64,000 nt of DNA from Hypomesus transpacificus (GCF_021917145.1 NC_061068.1:11319210-11383209); one strand, 5' to 3'. Positions 13,601-28,800 are shown, counted from the stretch's first letter. The notes: a model not told the origin generated them from the letters alone. Made by a program: numbers and translations.

Positions 13601-14260
13601 CAGGGGGTTGCCCAGAGGTCAGGTTGAATTGCAGGACATAAACGTTGGTTTCCGACCGGTAGAACAAATAAAGGAGAGAGGAGAGAGGAAGGGCTATCGG
13701 AGGTGAGCCGGGGGCAGTGGTGAAGGGAGGTGGGGTGGTTGTTATTCGAAGAACAGATGATCACTTTAATTGATTAGCAATAAAGGGAAGCCATTGATTG
13801 AACCTGCCCCTTCTCTTTTGAGAGGATCCTTGGCCTTTTGACCCCCTTACTACAGTCAGACAGTACCACTCAACCTTCTTATCAACACAGTTAGAGCTCA
13901 GCAGCTTTTAGCTTTTAGTTTCTTGCTTCATACGGCAGTTTGTTGATGCCAGACACCAGGAGACTGAAAGGATTCTGGCTTACTGGGCGCTACATTCTGC
14001 AATTGCTTATCAGGGGCTTTTATCAGTATCAAATATGCCCCTGTTTCTCAATTTCCTCATTAACTAGTCCCTCCGATGACTCTGGTTCTTGTCTGGCTGC
14101 CGTGTGCTGGCAGGAGGGAGTGTTTGTTTTAGGTGAGCTCAGCTCTGGAACAGGACCTGGCCAAACGAAGTGCGAGTGACGAGGGCCAGACCGCGGTCTC
14201 CAGGCCCGACCTGAGAGGAGACTCACACCACAGAGCGGCTTGTTTCGTTTCCCAGTGTCT

Positions 14261-14295
<35 letters not shown>

Positions 14296-15985
14296 GGAGA
14301 GGGGGGGGGGGGGGGGGGAGGGGGGTGTATTCACACCCAAAGGCACGCAATATAAAACCCTCCCTTATAAAGTGGTACCTGGGTGGGGGTTAGAGAGAGC
14401 CCCCCCCCACCTCCCCCTCACCTCTCTGCGTATAGCCTGACCTGTGTGNNNNNNNNNNNNNNNNNNNNNNNNNNNNNNNNNNNNNNNNNNNNNNNNNNNN
14501 NNNNNNNNNNNNNNNNNNNNNNNNNNNNNNNNNNNNNNNNNNNNNNNNNNNNNNNNNNNNNNNNNNNNNNNNNNNNNNNNNNNNNNNNNNNNNNNNNNNN
14601 NNNNNNNNNNNNNNNNNNNNNNNNNNNNNNNNNNNNNNNNNNNNNNNNNNNNNNNNNNNNNNNNNNNNNNNNNNNNNNNNNNNNNNNNNNNNNNNNNNNN
14701 NNNNNNNNNNNNNNNNNNNNNNNNNNNNNNNNNNNNNNNNNNNNNNNNNNNNNNNNNNNNNNNNNNNNNNNNNNNNNNNNNNNNNNNNNNNNNNNNNNNN
14801 NNNNNNNNNNNNNNNNNNNNNNNNNNNNNNNNNNNNNNNNNNNNNNNNNNNNNNNNNNNNNNNNNNNNNNNNNNNNNNNNNNNNNNNNNNNNNNNNNNNN
14901 NNNNNNNNNNNNNNNNNNNNNNNNNNNNNNNNNNNNNNNNNNNNNNNNTGGCGGCGTAAACACCGATGATTCAATGGCTCAGTGTTGTTTGGGTATGTGT
15001 CACCCTCGCCAAGCTCCCTGTGCTCTGTTGAGTAAGAGGCAGATGTCTGGGATTCAGAAGGCTAGGTCTAGTCCTCGCCATCCCAGGAAGAATATCTTGT
15101 AAAGTGCATGTGTGTATGTGTGTGTGTGTGTGTGAAAGTGTGAGTCCGTTTGTGCGTTTCATCGTTAAACGCCACACTCACGGAATCCTACACGCATGGA
15201 AAGAAAGGCCGTTCTCCAGGAGATGTTTGAGCGATGACAAGAGGAGATCATCTTGAGGTGCTTCCTGTATTGTGCTGACCCCTGGTCTGGATGTCCTGGC
15301 TGAAGACCATCTGTCTAGGCTGAGGGAGGCTGGAGGTGGAGGCCAGGGGACTGGAGACTCGAGGCTGTTAGCTGGATGTAGACTGGAGTCTGGCAGACTG
15401 GACTCTGGAGGCTGGGATACGGATGGAGGTTCAGAGGCTAGGCTGGGTGATGGAGGCTGGGATGCAGATGGAGGTTCAGAGGCTAGGCTGGACTCTGGAG
15501 GCTGGGATGCAGATGGAGGTTCAGAGGCTAGGCTGGACTCTGGAGGCTGGGATGCAGATGGAGGTTCAGAGGCTAGGCTGGACTCTGGAGGCTGGGATGC
15601 AGATGGAGGTTCAGAGGCTAGGCTGGACTCTGGAGGCTGGGATGCGGATGGAGGTTCAGAGGCTAGGCTGGGGGATGGAGGCTGGAAGCTGTGCTGCTTA
15701 TTGGTTTTCCAAAGCAGTGCTGGGGTTCTGGTTTCACCATGCTTGTCTGGCCTGCTGACTCTGGTACTGATACCTCCCATAGAGACTTGGTGAGCTGGGG
15801 CCCAGCCTGCAGACAGCCCAGATAGGTTAACCCCTTCAAGCCGGTCTCCTCGCCCTGGCCACGGCTTCATCTGAGATCATTCTTCAGGATGGTTCGTTGT
15901 TCCCTCCTCTGCCCCTCCTCTCTCTCTTCTTCACTCCATCTCTTTTTTCTTCTTCTATGTTTATGATGATGAGATTACCTGTATT

Positions 15986-16081
<96 letters not shown>

Positions 16082-19000
16082 TCTCTCTCTCGTTCTCTCT
16101 TTCGTCTTCTCACAATATCCAAGGTGTGTGTCCCCCCTTCCTCCCGTCTTCGAGCGATGGAAAAGAGAAAGTCACCAGCGCGGGATGTTGTGTCAGGCGA
16201 GTTTGGAGGCGCCTTGACCTCTCTCTCTACCTCGTCTGTCTGGGGTTGGGTTTCGCGACCCCGGCCTGCATTCTCCCGAGGAGCAAAGTGCTGACAGCAG
16301 AAGAATGAGAGCGTGTTTGCCAGGCACACCAATGTAGGTTTCTGTCACTCAACCCTGTTACATTTTTTATGGTTTCCTTTCGACGTCCCGGGTCCAGCTG
16401 CTTGGACTCCGCTGGTCTGTCAGCGGCACGCCGCTCGTCTCTCGCTGAGGGACGTTTGCTCTCGATTCTTTGCTCGTTTTTCGTGTTTTTTTGGGAATTC
16501 CAGGTGTCAATTGTCTGGAGAACTGTTGTTGTGCTCTCTCGCCTCAGTCGTGGTATTTTTCAAAAAGAGCTTTGAGATCAGACTGGTTGACTTTCTCAAC
16601 GAGACGTCCTGTACCAGGTAGACCACGGCCGTTCCCAACAGTCTCCGGCATTGTCTTGTTTGTGGAGTGAAGAGGGTTGCGAATCCAGTCGCTATTAATT
16701 AGCGTGATAGAGCTCTGTAAAATGTCCTGAACAATAACGCACATTCCTGATTACTGAAGGGACGCACAGATTGTAGTGTTGGCGTACCCAAGAGCGGTGG
16801 CCGTCGTTTGAGGTCGCCCTTATTAGGTTTATTGGATTGTCCCTGGCGATTATCATAAGAATGGCATCAAAAACAGTTTCATGGCCAAGACCGCAGATTG
16901 CACTTGACAACCCCCTTCCCCTGCTGTGTAGAGAACAGCATCAATGACTCCCCCCGCCCCCACCCCCCCCCACCCACCACCACCACGACCACCCCCACCC
17001 CCCCAGATGCTGTGCTGCAGTGGAAGAATCCGGCCCTAGAAGCTCTGAAAGCCTCTTCGCGTATCTGCGTTTGTCCCTCGCTTCCCTCGTCGCGGCGAGC
17101 CTCGCAGGAAAGAAGAAAGAAAGGAAGAAAGAAAGAGGAAGCAGAAAGACAGAGAGGATCCTTCCAGTGAGAGGGTGGAAAGAACCGCCTCCGGCCCTTT
17201 GCTCTCCGTCTCCACTGCCTTCACTGCAGTGATTAAGAGGAGAAAAATGTGTGAGCGCGCGTTTGCGTGTGTGTGTGTCTCTTTAAGAGCGCTCGGCCTG
17301 TCTGCAGTATGCATCAGTCCCGCTGAGCGCCCACAGACACGAGCAGACTGGGAGAACGAGGGAAGGGAGGAGAGGAGAGGAAAAGGGAAGCGGAGAGGGG
17401 AGGAGCGTGGGCCCGAGAGGAGGGAGCGCAGGAAGCAGCCGAGAACAGCCCCAGTCTGGGCCCCCAGCCTCCTGGCTAGACTGCTGAAAGTTATTATTGA
17501 GTTCCTGCGCCGGGCCTCCCCTCCCTGTGGCAGACGACCAGAAAAAGAGGGCGAGAGAGAGAGGGAGAGAAGGAGAGAGAGAGGGAGAGGGCCACAGAGC
17601 CAGCGAGTGAGAGATTTGGAAGCGAACCATGCCCCAGTGCTATGACCTTACATGCATCAAGTAAAAGGATAATTGAGCTTGATTCCATGTTTTGCCTACG
17701 CACACACCACACACACCACACACACACACCACACACACACGCACCACACACACACACACACACCACACGCACCACACACATGTATCTTCCAGCTGTCTCA
17801 GAGAGCAGCTGAAAAACCCGGGGCTGCGTCGTGTGGTCTTGAGTTACACTTCAGCAGACGCGCACCGTGTTCTCAGGAACAGTCCTAACTAGTCAAGACA
17901 AGAGGAACACAGGGGTTGTCTGCTCACCAATCAGCACACGGCTCGCTAAATCCTCTGCCGGCGTGCTAAGTGATGAGCATGATTCAGAGACGGGTGGGAG
18001 GGCGAGAGGAGGAGGAGGAGGAGGAGGTAGAAGGCTTACAGAAGAGAAATGCTACCATATTTCTACTCCGCCTTCCCCCCCAACACAGTGCATTATAGTC
18101 TTAGGGATTTGAAAAGGTGGCATCGAACGGAATTGGACTAGAATCCACCGTTTGTTCATTTATCGTCCTCGAACAAAACGATGTGGGCATGAGATGAAAC
18201 CAACCAGCAAATTCCCATTTCTTTTCTTCTAATAAGCCTGTCATAAAAAAGGGGAACCATTTCCCGGCGGCGGTACAAACCGACTCCACTCCTCGTCAAG
18301 CTGTGCCGACTCGGTGCCCTCTGTAGCCCTCCTGTACAACAGGCCCGACGCTGGAGAGGGGGGGGGTGATTGTGCCGTGGAGACCCTCGGTGTCCATCTG
18401 TGGTCAGCGCTGAGCGCTCCGCCGGGTAGGGTCAAGGGGATTTGCTGCTAGAGAGAGGCCAGGGGAGGCTATGGGGATTACATGATCACACCAGGCTCTG
18501 TCCTCAGGCCTGCCTGGCTGCTTGCCTGTCTGTCTGCTTCTCTGTCTGCCTGCCTGCCTGCCTGTCAGACGGCCCGCCTTCATCCGCTTCTGCATTGGGG
18601 TCAACAAAGTGCCAGAGCGGGAGAGAGAGACAGCCAGAGATGGGATATATAACCCGTTTATATAACCCATTGACGTGTTTGTGTGTTGTGCCGTGCTCTG
18701 GGCTACCCTAAGCTAGGCGGTCTGTCTCTAACGGTCCACGTTCCCCCTAGGGTCAGCATTATCTGTCATGTCAGTCCAGCCCGCAACCAGCCCTGTTCCA
18801 CGAGCCCTGCGCTCTCCTTCATTCTGCTCTCCTCTTCTCTACTCTGATCAATGGGATGCGGTCCACCTCCTTGGGACAAACAGCCATCCATCTCTCTGGT
18901 CTGCACCTGTGGCACAGCGGGAGATAAGACCTCCCCTCCCCTCAGGGTACTCGACACCCGGGCCAGGGCACCACATGTGCACGGAGTTATTTCAACATGT

Positions 19001-22000
19001 GTCTGCATTCATGCTCCATGCGCTCATCCAGTCGGCCTCTGCAGGAGATCTGTCTCAGTCTGAGGAAGTGGGGAGGATAGGAGAACCTTGGCCCCTGAGA
19101 TGTTCAGTTCTGGTCGTTGAGTCAACGCCGAGTCACGCTCCACTGTTGTGGCGTTGCTATGGTGAGAAACTCCGAAGAATTCCGAAGAACCCCTATAAAA
19201 CCATCCAGAAAGGGAAAGAAACGGCTTCCAGCTCGTCTCAGGGTCACGGAGCAGAGGGAGAGCTGCTCTGGCTTCAGCCGGCGCTGCCTAGCTCCGTGTT
19301 CCCTCCCTCCACCCTCCCTCCCTCCTCCACCGTCCCCCACCCTCCCTCCTCCCTCCATTTTAAAGCTGCCCCCCCCCCCTCTATTTTTGGAGGCTGGGGA
19401 GACCAGGCCCTCTCACCCAAATCTCCCACGTAAGCAGATAAGTTTTCCTGTGAATAGAAAAGAGGAGGAGGAGGAGGAAAAGGAAAGCCAAAATGTTGAA
19501 GGCTGGAATGTAGGATCTGAAGAGCGGATGTTGTGGGTGTTTTTATCTCGTGTTTCCCTCACGGGGGATGTCGTGAACAAGTGCAAACAAGTAAAATGCT
19601 GTTTGATCTCCAGTCGAATATTACGTACAGAAAGAGGCCGACTGGAAAGGTGAGAGAGAGAGAAAGAGAGAGAGAATCTATTCCTGCTGGTCCATCATGG
19701 AGGAGTGACATAAGTGATTGTTAAACCGGAAGCAGTTTGGAAGATTTCTCGGCAGTTTCTTTGTAACTGAGAGCAGAAATCCACTCTTTTTCTCCCCAGT
19801 GATTTAATTCTGTTCAGGCACATGCTAGGGCTTCTTAGTGCTTTTAGCAAAGGTTCTCTGTTTTCCTAATGCTTCCTCTCATTCTGAATGAAGCCATTAG
19901 CACTTCTACCCACCACCACATTGTCCCACCCCAAACGGAACTCAGGGTCTAGTGGTTTTACATGAGAAGACTAATACTCTGGGGTGTACTCTCACACGTA
20001 TGCACGCCAAATCAAACACACACACACAGAGACAGGCCCACCAGCACCAACATCCTTTAGTGTCAAAACATACAAACCAAGGGATTCATCGGTGCTAAAG
20101 GGAATGAGCCGTGTTAGCATCAGCGCTGATTACAGGTAGTTGTGTATTTAGTGCATGTTAGCCTATCTGCCAGGCCTAGTCTGCCTGGGGAGTCTGCTTT
20201 GGAGCAGAGACAGAGGAGTTAGAACGACCATCTATAAAAACACCCGTGGATTTATCACCTCGCTGCAGCTAGTGACCTCCCCTGCCAGTTCCCAGGACAG
20301 ACACTGTGTCAGTGACGTGACATCACAGGGGACACCGGGCACTGACCCTAACTTCACCTCAGCTTTATGGGCCCCCCCCCCCCACCCTCATCTCCCCCTC
20401 CCTCCCCCCTGCCCCCTCACACACCTCGTAACCTCTCCCTGGTATTCATCCCTTTTTCAAACCTGCCACCTGCCCCCACCCCCACTGAAGCCCCTCACCC
20501 TCACCCCCCCCCCCCCCCCCGCCCTCGCCAAGCCCGTCTGTTTGCAAGCATGTGGTCGTGTGTCTCAGTTGACCAGGCCCGGCCAGCGCGGGGGTCAGCT
20601 GACCAGGTGGGCCAGCGGCTACCCTCTCCCCCTGCCCTCACTCGGCTCACCCGCCGTGTGCCTGGGCTCTGTTGACGACCAAGAATGATTCCTTTCATCC
20701 AATCGTCGCTCTTAGTAAACTTGTAAGACAGGATCTGCTTGGCTGACGGCCACGTCAATCCCACTGTCTCCATGGGCCAGGGCTAGATGCAGTGGATGTG
20801 TGATACCACAGTGTGTGTGTGATTTAACGGTGTTTACATGTGTGCGTTGGTGATATTTTGGTCTGTGTGTGTGTGATAGCATGGTTTGTGTACTCGGAGG
20901 CGATACTGTTTGGGTTGCTGAGAGGTTATCCAGTGACGATACTGTTTGGGTTGCTGAGAGGTTATCCAGTGACGATACTGTTTGGGTTGCTGAGAGGTTA
21001 TCCAGTGACGATACTGTTTGGGTTGCTGAGAGGTTATCCAGTGACGATACTGTTTGGGTTGCTGAGAGGTTATCCAGTGACGATACTGTTTGGGTTGCTG
21101 AGAGGTTATCCAGTGACGATACTGTTTGGGTTGCTGAGAGGTTATCCAGTGACATTTAAATCGTCTTTCAGCCTTCTTGGCTGGGGCATTAGCACTAATC
21201 TGTGGGATTTCAACGGAGGGAGACTTACTGTCTCATGAAGCAGTGGGCTAACAGCTACAGCAGGCCAACAGCCATTGGCTAATCTGAAATGGACTTGCTG
21301 GCGGCCGACATAATGCAGACGAGCAGACGGATGAAAACGAGGGGTCTTAATATGGTCGATGTGTCCTCCCTCTCCCCGTCTCTCTCTCGCTCTCCCTCCC
21401 TCCATCTCTCGCTTTCTCCCTCTCCTCCTCTTTCTGTCTCTCCCCCCCCCCCCCCCCCCTCTGTCTCTCACCTTCACACCCTTCGGCCTCCTGCTTAGCT
21501 CTGCAGCTGCTCCCTCATTGCAACTGTGCTAAATGTGAATAGGAGCAGAAAAAGACATTGTGTGGTTGGCGTGCATGTGTGGTTAGCGTGTATGTATGAG
21601 TATGCTTGTGTGTGTGTGTGAGCATGTGTATGTCTATGCCCGTCTTTGCGTGTTGGTACTGTGTGGCCTAATTGGCTATATGGAAGGCTGTACATCCCAC
21701 ATATAGACCACACAGCCCAGCTTGGCCGTCCATACAACTGGCCAATTCCACCAGAGCCGCTTAGGCGCTTCCCTAAAAGCACCCTGAGAACGTGGCGGTA
21801 CGGCTGCCTAAATATACACGCCTCTCAGACGCACACACGCAGTCTCATGTCCGGAGATAGGTGCAGGCACGCTCGCGGTAATAACGTGTAATCTGGAGGC
21901 TGGTATTTGTGGGTTTGCGGTTCTTAGTGGATGGGTCACACCTCCACACAGCCTGCCCCTCCACATCCCCTCGGTGAGATCATGGTCTGTTTACATCCCC

Positions 22001-25000
22001 TCATGCCCGCTACTCCGGCCCTCTTTATGGGTCAGAAAACCTGATAGAAAACGTGGCCATGTGATGTTTTAGTGGCTACATTGGCCCTCAATTGAATGTG
22101 CTCCCTCCGCTCAGTGTTAACAGTCCGTTGCTCTGTCTCACCTCGCCCGGGAGAGAGATACGAGGACTGTCGGATCGACACAGATGACAACATGAACAAC
22201 CATATCTGTGCATCGGCCTTCACATGGCTCTTGTAACCCCGCACAACTCACTCTGTCGATGAACCTCTTTGCTATGGATGCACAGCCCTCTGACAGAGGA
22301 CGAGATCAGATGGGATTGATCGTGAGGGAAATCCACGAGGTAAGAGTCAGATGCAGAGGCAGCTGTGTGTTGCTACTGTTGTAGCGGCCACATCTATGCA
22401 GCAGACGTGGTTCAGTTTCCTCGTTGTGGTGGGGGAGGCGTGTGGAGGGAGAGCTGTGGGATGTGCTACAGTATTCATAGCCCATCCCCTGATCTCAGGC
22501 TAAAGGTGACATGTCGGGGGAAAGGCTCTGACGCTCCCTGCTCCATGAGAACAGACCTGCTCAGCCCAGACTTCTATCTCAATCCCAAAGACAATTAGGA
22601 CAATCCAATCAACCTTGCTTTGCGTTAAGACTGTTCGCGTGGCAGGCCAGACCATCCCAGACCAGACCAGACCACTGTTACTATGGCTCTGGGGTTGAAC
22701 TCCAGAGGCTCATCGTCTCAGTGTATTCTCCCTCACTGTAACGGTCTTCCAGTGGCGGCCATTTTGAAGGGCGGCCATTTTAACGATGCATAAAAAGGGA
22801 TGCTTCGGGTTGAGGAAAGACTGTTAGGATACTGGTCAGCTCAGCCAAGCATGGGTGAAGTCATACAGGTTTTAGATAAACAAACGAGGGATCATTGAAG
22901 CAAACTTGCGAGGCCACAGCCTGCTCTATCCCCCTCCCCCTTTGCCACCCTAGCCCACTTCCCACTGATGCTGGTAGCCTTGGACTGAGCATGGCCAGTT
23001 GGTATGTGCATGTGTGTGTGTGTGTGTGTGTGTGTGTGCCCTTGAGTGAGACAGTGTCCTGCCAAGCACACTCAGAGTTGGGGAATACACTCTCGAGCTT
23101 TATCGCAGGGGAAGGAGTCTGAAACGTGAAACTGTTGTGTCTCGTTGCCGGGGCACTTTTGGGAACGCCACGCCATCCAGCATGCAGTGGTATTGTGTGA
23201 CGGTTGCCTGGGGAAACTCGGCCAGGGACGACTATTTTGGTCTCGCTGGCAGCCGTGGGCCAGCTTGGTGGGGAGGAGGCCTCTTGTGCCAGCGTGCAGA
23301 GGAGTGGGAGAGTTCAGCGCACTCAAAGCTGGCCGACGCGAGGAAGTAAACATGCTCTTCACCCGCTCCATTGTGCTAGGCCTAACCTGACCAGAATATG
23401 ATCCATGGTATGACAGTAGCATGACCGTAATATGACCGGTTGTGTTAGGGTGAGGGGTGTCTGTTCTGGTCGTGGTTGCACACGGCCCCTTTGCCCTGAA
23501 TGACCGTGTCATTACAGGAGTGTCATTCCAGGAGAAAGCATGTCAGCTTTCAGCCTCCGTGTAGCCCCGCCCTGTTTAGCCCCCGGCTCCACTTTGAAAC
23601 CTTCCCTCATTACGGGGCTCCTTAGAGAGCCGTCACACAATAGCGGCGAGTTGAAAAGGGCAACGCATGAATGGGCTAAGTCTCTTTTAAGAGGAGCCTG
23701 TACTTGGCCTTCAAGCAGACATTCCTCCAGCTCCGAGCTTCCTCCTCTGTGGTCCCCGCTGATCACTCCCCTTCCCCCACCCCACCCCTTCCAGACCCGC
23801 CCCCTTGCCCCCCGCCCCTTCCAGACCCGCCCCCTCGCCCTCGCCCCCGCCCCCTTCTCACTCCGAAACTCCGTTCCCACAGGGGCCCCAGCCAAAGCAA
23901 ACTTTTAAGAGGAAGTCTCCTTCCCTCTCCCTGATTTTCAACCCCTCACTCTTTCCTTCCCTCTCTTTCCTCCCTTCTCCTTCTCTCCTCCAGTAAACTG
24001 AATCAGCCAGAAGCAGGTTTCTAGACAGTGAGGGCTCTATCCTGTGCCCAGCAGGCACGAGACCGGCAGTGTATAGTGTGGGGGTCAGTGTTTTGTATGT
24101 GCGCGTATCCGTGCATGCTCATGTAAGTGTTTGTGTGTGTGTGTGTTTGGCTGTGTGTGAGAAGGAGCGTGTTATGTCTGGTGTGGTGAGGAGGGAAGTG
24201 TCTGTGGCTCCGGTGGGGCTGCTCTCCGCTGAGCTCCCTGTCAGATTGAGCTAGCAGCTCCCTTGTGGTGTCTGGGAGGCCCCGCTCTCCCACTCTGTTT
24301 TGTCTTTGGGCCTCAGTTTTCCTGTAGCTCCAAACCTCAGGGCAGAAATAGCACACACATACAGTCAAACACATTGACACACAAAGTCAAACACATACGT
24401 ACACACACACAGACCCACTCACTCACAGACAGCCTTTGTTGGGAAAACGACAACCATATCAGTAATTACAGACTCGGATTTCACCGTTTGGCAGTTTGTC
24501 GAAAAACCACTGGTAAAACAGGTGAGAGATTAACGAGGATGTGCGTGTGTGTGTGTGTGTCAGAGAGTGTGTGTGTGTTGTGTGAGCGATGTGTCAGCTG
24601 GAGGTCTAGGCTAGTGTCTCTTAAGAGGAAACCTCGCTAGACATCCTGCCTCGGTGTGAGTCTGTGTGAGTGTGCATCTGCAGTGTGTGAATAAGAGTGT
24701 GTGTGTGTGTGTGTGTGGGGACTTGAGCAGTGATGTGTGTGAGTCAGAGAGACATAAGAGGAGTGTCCAGACAACCACAGTCATGCCAGATGCACTTAGG
24801 CCTTGTGATAACACAACTGCTGTCTGATTATAGCTTTATGAGCCAAGCTCCGGCAGACCCAGCCAAATGAGAGGGTAGGGTTATATGACGCGACCCAAGC
24901 AGAAGTTTCTAGAACGGAGGTTCTCTGTTATGTTGTGTCAGACCTGACTCACACCTCCACCCCTGGTGCCAGAACCACAGGCAGACAGACAGGTAGACAC

Positions 25001-25683
25001 ACGTACACACACACACACACACACTCTCAGAGACATACACACACAGACAGCTTTCAGCTTATCTCTCAGTGAGAACTGCCAAACATGATTCATTAACAGC
25101 CAAGCTGCCAGTCATCACCCAACAATCTGTCTTCCACACCTCCAGGTGAACCTCTTCAAACTATGCTGCTGAGCAAAGCCCACTTCTCCATTCAGTCTCT
25201 CCCCGTGGCTGTGCGCACAGTGTAGTGCAGGTGGCAGCGTACAGTGAGTAACCCTTTCCGTGCAGGAGAGGGGAGATAGGGAGGGGAGTCGTGGAGTGTT
25301 TGGGATTCCTGAAGGGAGACTGTCATAGAAGTCAGGTCTGGGCAGGTCTCTCCCAGCGCCCAGGTAAACACAGCCCCATCCTGACAGGTTGAGGCTAGGG
25401 GGCTCAGTTACTGTCTCGCCACAGGGGCCTCTCTCTCTCTCACACATACGCACACACACACACACACACACTTCCTGGATATGACTTGGGCCACTGAGTG
25501 TGTGTGTGTAAGGAGGGGGGGGCGTTAAACGGAGACATGTAGTCTCTCCTGACTCCACCACCATCAGCAGAGCGGAGAGGGAAACATTTTGTGAGTTAAT
25601 GCCCTGTATTGAGGTTAGCTTCACCCCAAAACGTCTGTCCGAGTTTAGAGCTCTCAGCTTCCTTCTTTCTGTCTCTCTCTCCT

Positions 25684-25777
<94 letters not shown>

Positions 25778-25784
25778 TCTCCCT

Positions 25785-25822
<38 letters not shown>

Positions 25823-28800
25823 GTGTGTACCTGATGGCGCCTCCTAAAGCTGGCAGGTCCATGTGTAGCCTTGCTGGCTGCCATCCAGACCAGCTAGCGT
25901 CCAGACACACACGCACACACACACACACACACACGCACACACAGAGACAGACAGACAGACAGACAGACATATCACTTGAACTCTTGTCTGGCTCTCTCAA
26001 TTTGTCCGTCTCCCAGCCTGGTTTTCCTGGCACAGCGTGGGGGTGAATGACGGGCACAGTGTGGTCACCACCCAGTGGTCTCTGCTGTGTTTAGAGATAA
26101 TGGCAGAGGGATGATGTCAAGTACACCATGTAGGGGGTTAAACAGACATTTCTTCGATCGAAATACATACTGTGTGATATAGACCGTTTGACTCATATTG
26201 TTGATGTGTACTATTCCTGTAAATGTTTCGTGGTAGGACATCATATTTACTTTCCATCTCTTCTCTTCACAGACCCACAGCCCGGCTCCAGCTAAGAAGT
26301 CCAAGCTGGACAAGCTGCTTTCTCCCTTAGCCGACAACGAGAGACAGCACGACTGGTTACAATCTCTGACAAAGTCTGCCAGCAAGGTTTGTGTCTCATG
26401 TTCTTTCTGCAAGTGTGTGAAACCTGATTTGTGGAACTTCAAGGTCACGGGGGTCCTTGACAGGAGGGTCTTTGTCCTCGGCCAAGTTCTGGGACCTTGT
26501 ACACCCCCGTCATGTCAGCTCACCTTCGCTTCGCGGGGAGAAACGTTGTAGTTAGTGAAGGAATGACATTGATTCGGAATTGGACTGTTTACTAAGCTGC
26601 CCTTCAGTCTCGGTGAATGAGCTGTTCTTGGTTTTTCAGGATGTGAAACAAGCCCAGCTGAAACAGAGAGGCTCTGCCTTCCGGCCCTGGTCTCCCTCCT
26701 CCGAGAGGAACAAAACCACCAATCACAGTGAAGCTAAGCGGTAAGGGGCTGTCTCGCAAAACCATTACAGAATTAATTTTGATCCCCCCAAACCTCACCT
26801 TACTTCACCTATGCCATGGCAGTTTGTTGCTACATAAGTGAACCTCCCTTTTCAAAAAAGCTCCTGTTTGTTTTAAGGGGACAACTGAAAGTCTCATTTG
26901 TTGGCCTCCATAGATCCAGCCAGCAGATCAGCCAGGAGAGCTGTGTGGTTCCCAACATAGCGCTAGCTCCTCTGGCCAGCCCCCTCCTCAGAGAGGACCA
27001 GACCATGGGGACCCAGACCAGAGACAGGGAGAAGGACACCCCTTCCAGCTCCAGAGCACCAGAGCCACCGGTCCCCAAACCTGTTCTCCCTCCACCAGCC
27101 AACGCGGTGGAAGAGGACATGGAGATGGACGATGATGGGGACATCGACGTGGACGACTGTGAGGATTGTGAGTAGGACACCCACTAGACTGCTTCCTTTA
27201 ATAACACAGAAAAGCAACGTCACAAACTTGACCCCAAACTCTAACCTTCCATCCAATGGAGCAAGCAGAAACACAGAAATGCAGTCTAAGCCTGACATGA
27301 TGACCGTCTCTATTGCAGCCTCTAGCAGAGATAGCAGGATCACTTTAAAAGAACGGCTTAACACAACTGAATGGGTTGACGAGCCGAAGAGATAGGTCTC
27401 GTCCTGTGTTAGGCTGCCATCTGGTGGCTGGTTTTAGTATCACAGGAAAAAGAGAGATATTGTTCTTTACCTTGACTTAAATCAATCCATATTGACTCCT
27501 ATATCATTACCTATGTTATTCCTCTCTCTGTCTGTCTCACAGGCCCAGTATCCATCCCCTCCTTGACCTCATCTCTCCCAGCCTGCAACAGTGTGAGCCA
27601 GACCCCAGCTCTGCCCCTGCCCCAGAAGCCCCCAGGCAGCATGAGGCCCTCGGAGGGCCCCGGCCCGGCCTGGCTGCCTGGGGCCCCCTGCCCGGAGCTG
27701 GAGGCCCTGAGACAGAGCCTGTATGGGGGCCTGGACTCCCAGGAGGCCAGGGAGAAGTTCCTGCAGGAGGTGATGAAGATGAAGCTGAAGCAGGAGGAGA
27801 AGCTGGCTGCAGCCCTGCAGGCCAAGCGCAGCCTCCAGCAGGTACGCACACGGAGCACACAGGAGCACATCGTGGACAGGCACACAAGCTTTCATACGTA
27901 GAAAGAACCACTTTGACACCGGTGTTTGACAGTGACACTGTGTTGTGGTGGAATTCACTCATCATTGAAAGTCGGAGGTCAGAGGAATCTGTTTATTCTT
28001 CCATTAAGGAGGAGCAGTTCTAAAACAGTACCAAAATGATGTCTGGAATAGAAGGGCTCTCTGAGCATGATATTGTCTGAGCACTCTTTGAACCAGTTAG
28101 TTCCTGACAGTTACATGATCAGTTCAAAAGCTCATGTCTATCGAAAGAGGAACTCCGTAATATGCAAGGAAGAAAAAAGGAAGATGTTCAACACTAGAGA
28201 CAGAGTTTAAGACAAGAAAGAGGAACTTGGGTCCTCAGAATCTCTGGGGTGTGGGCAAAACAACCAGGGTCAAACAGTCACATTTGTTAGCTGTTTGGTC
28301 AGTAAGCGGAAACTTGAGCAATACTGTCTTTGGCCAAAAGGTTATTCTAGTGTTTTCACTGTTTACATCTACATTTATTCATTTAGCAGATGCCTATTAT
28401 CCAAAGTGACTTCCAAGAGACAGCTTTACAAAAGTGCATAGGTCACTGATCATAACACCGAGATAGCCCCAAACATTGCGGGTAGCCAAATATGAAGCAT
28501 ACATTGTGAAAAACCAAAAGAAGTGCCAAAGGGAAGAACCATAAGAACATGTAATTAAACAAGTTACAATTAAACAACATGAACCTCAAAAAAGTGCAAG
28601 AGTGTACCTGTAGAAAAGCAAGCAACAGTGAAAATATTTCACAGCAAGTACAATCATTTTTAATCAATTACAGCTAACCAACAAGAGCAACACGTCTCTT
28701 AGTAAGAGTCATTGTGATCCTGGAGGAAACTAACATCATGTCCAGCAAATCCATCCTAGGTACAATTGTATTCCCGGAACAAGGGTGTCAACTGTTGAGA

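Noticed and set aside
14383-15102. Long frames crossing the N run
   Set aside because: Ns cannot contain stops, so the frames are artefacts.
15178-15870. 230-codon Ser/Pro-rich open frame on the minus strand
   Set aside because: Most of it is the 45-bp minisatellite, whose length divisible by three keeps frames open on both strands; it lies inside a ski intron and shows no family resemblance.
20712-21238. Tandem repeat resembling a CRISPR-like array or repeat protein
   Set aside because: The 36-bp units abut without spacers and the genome is vertebrate, so it is a minisatellite.
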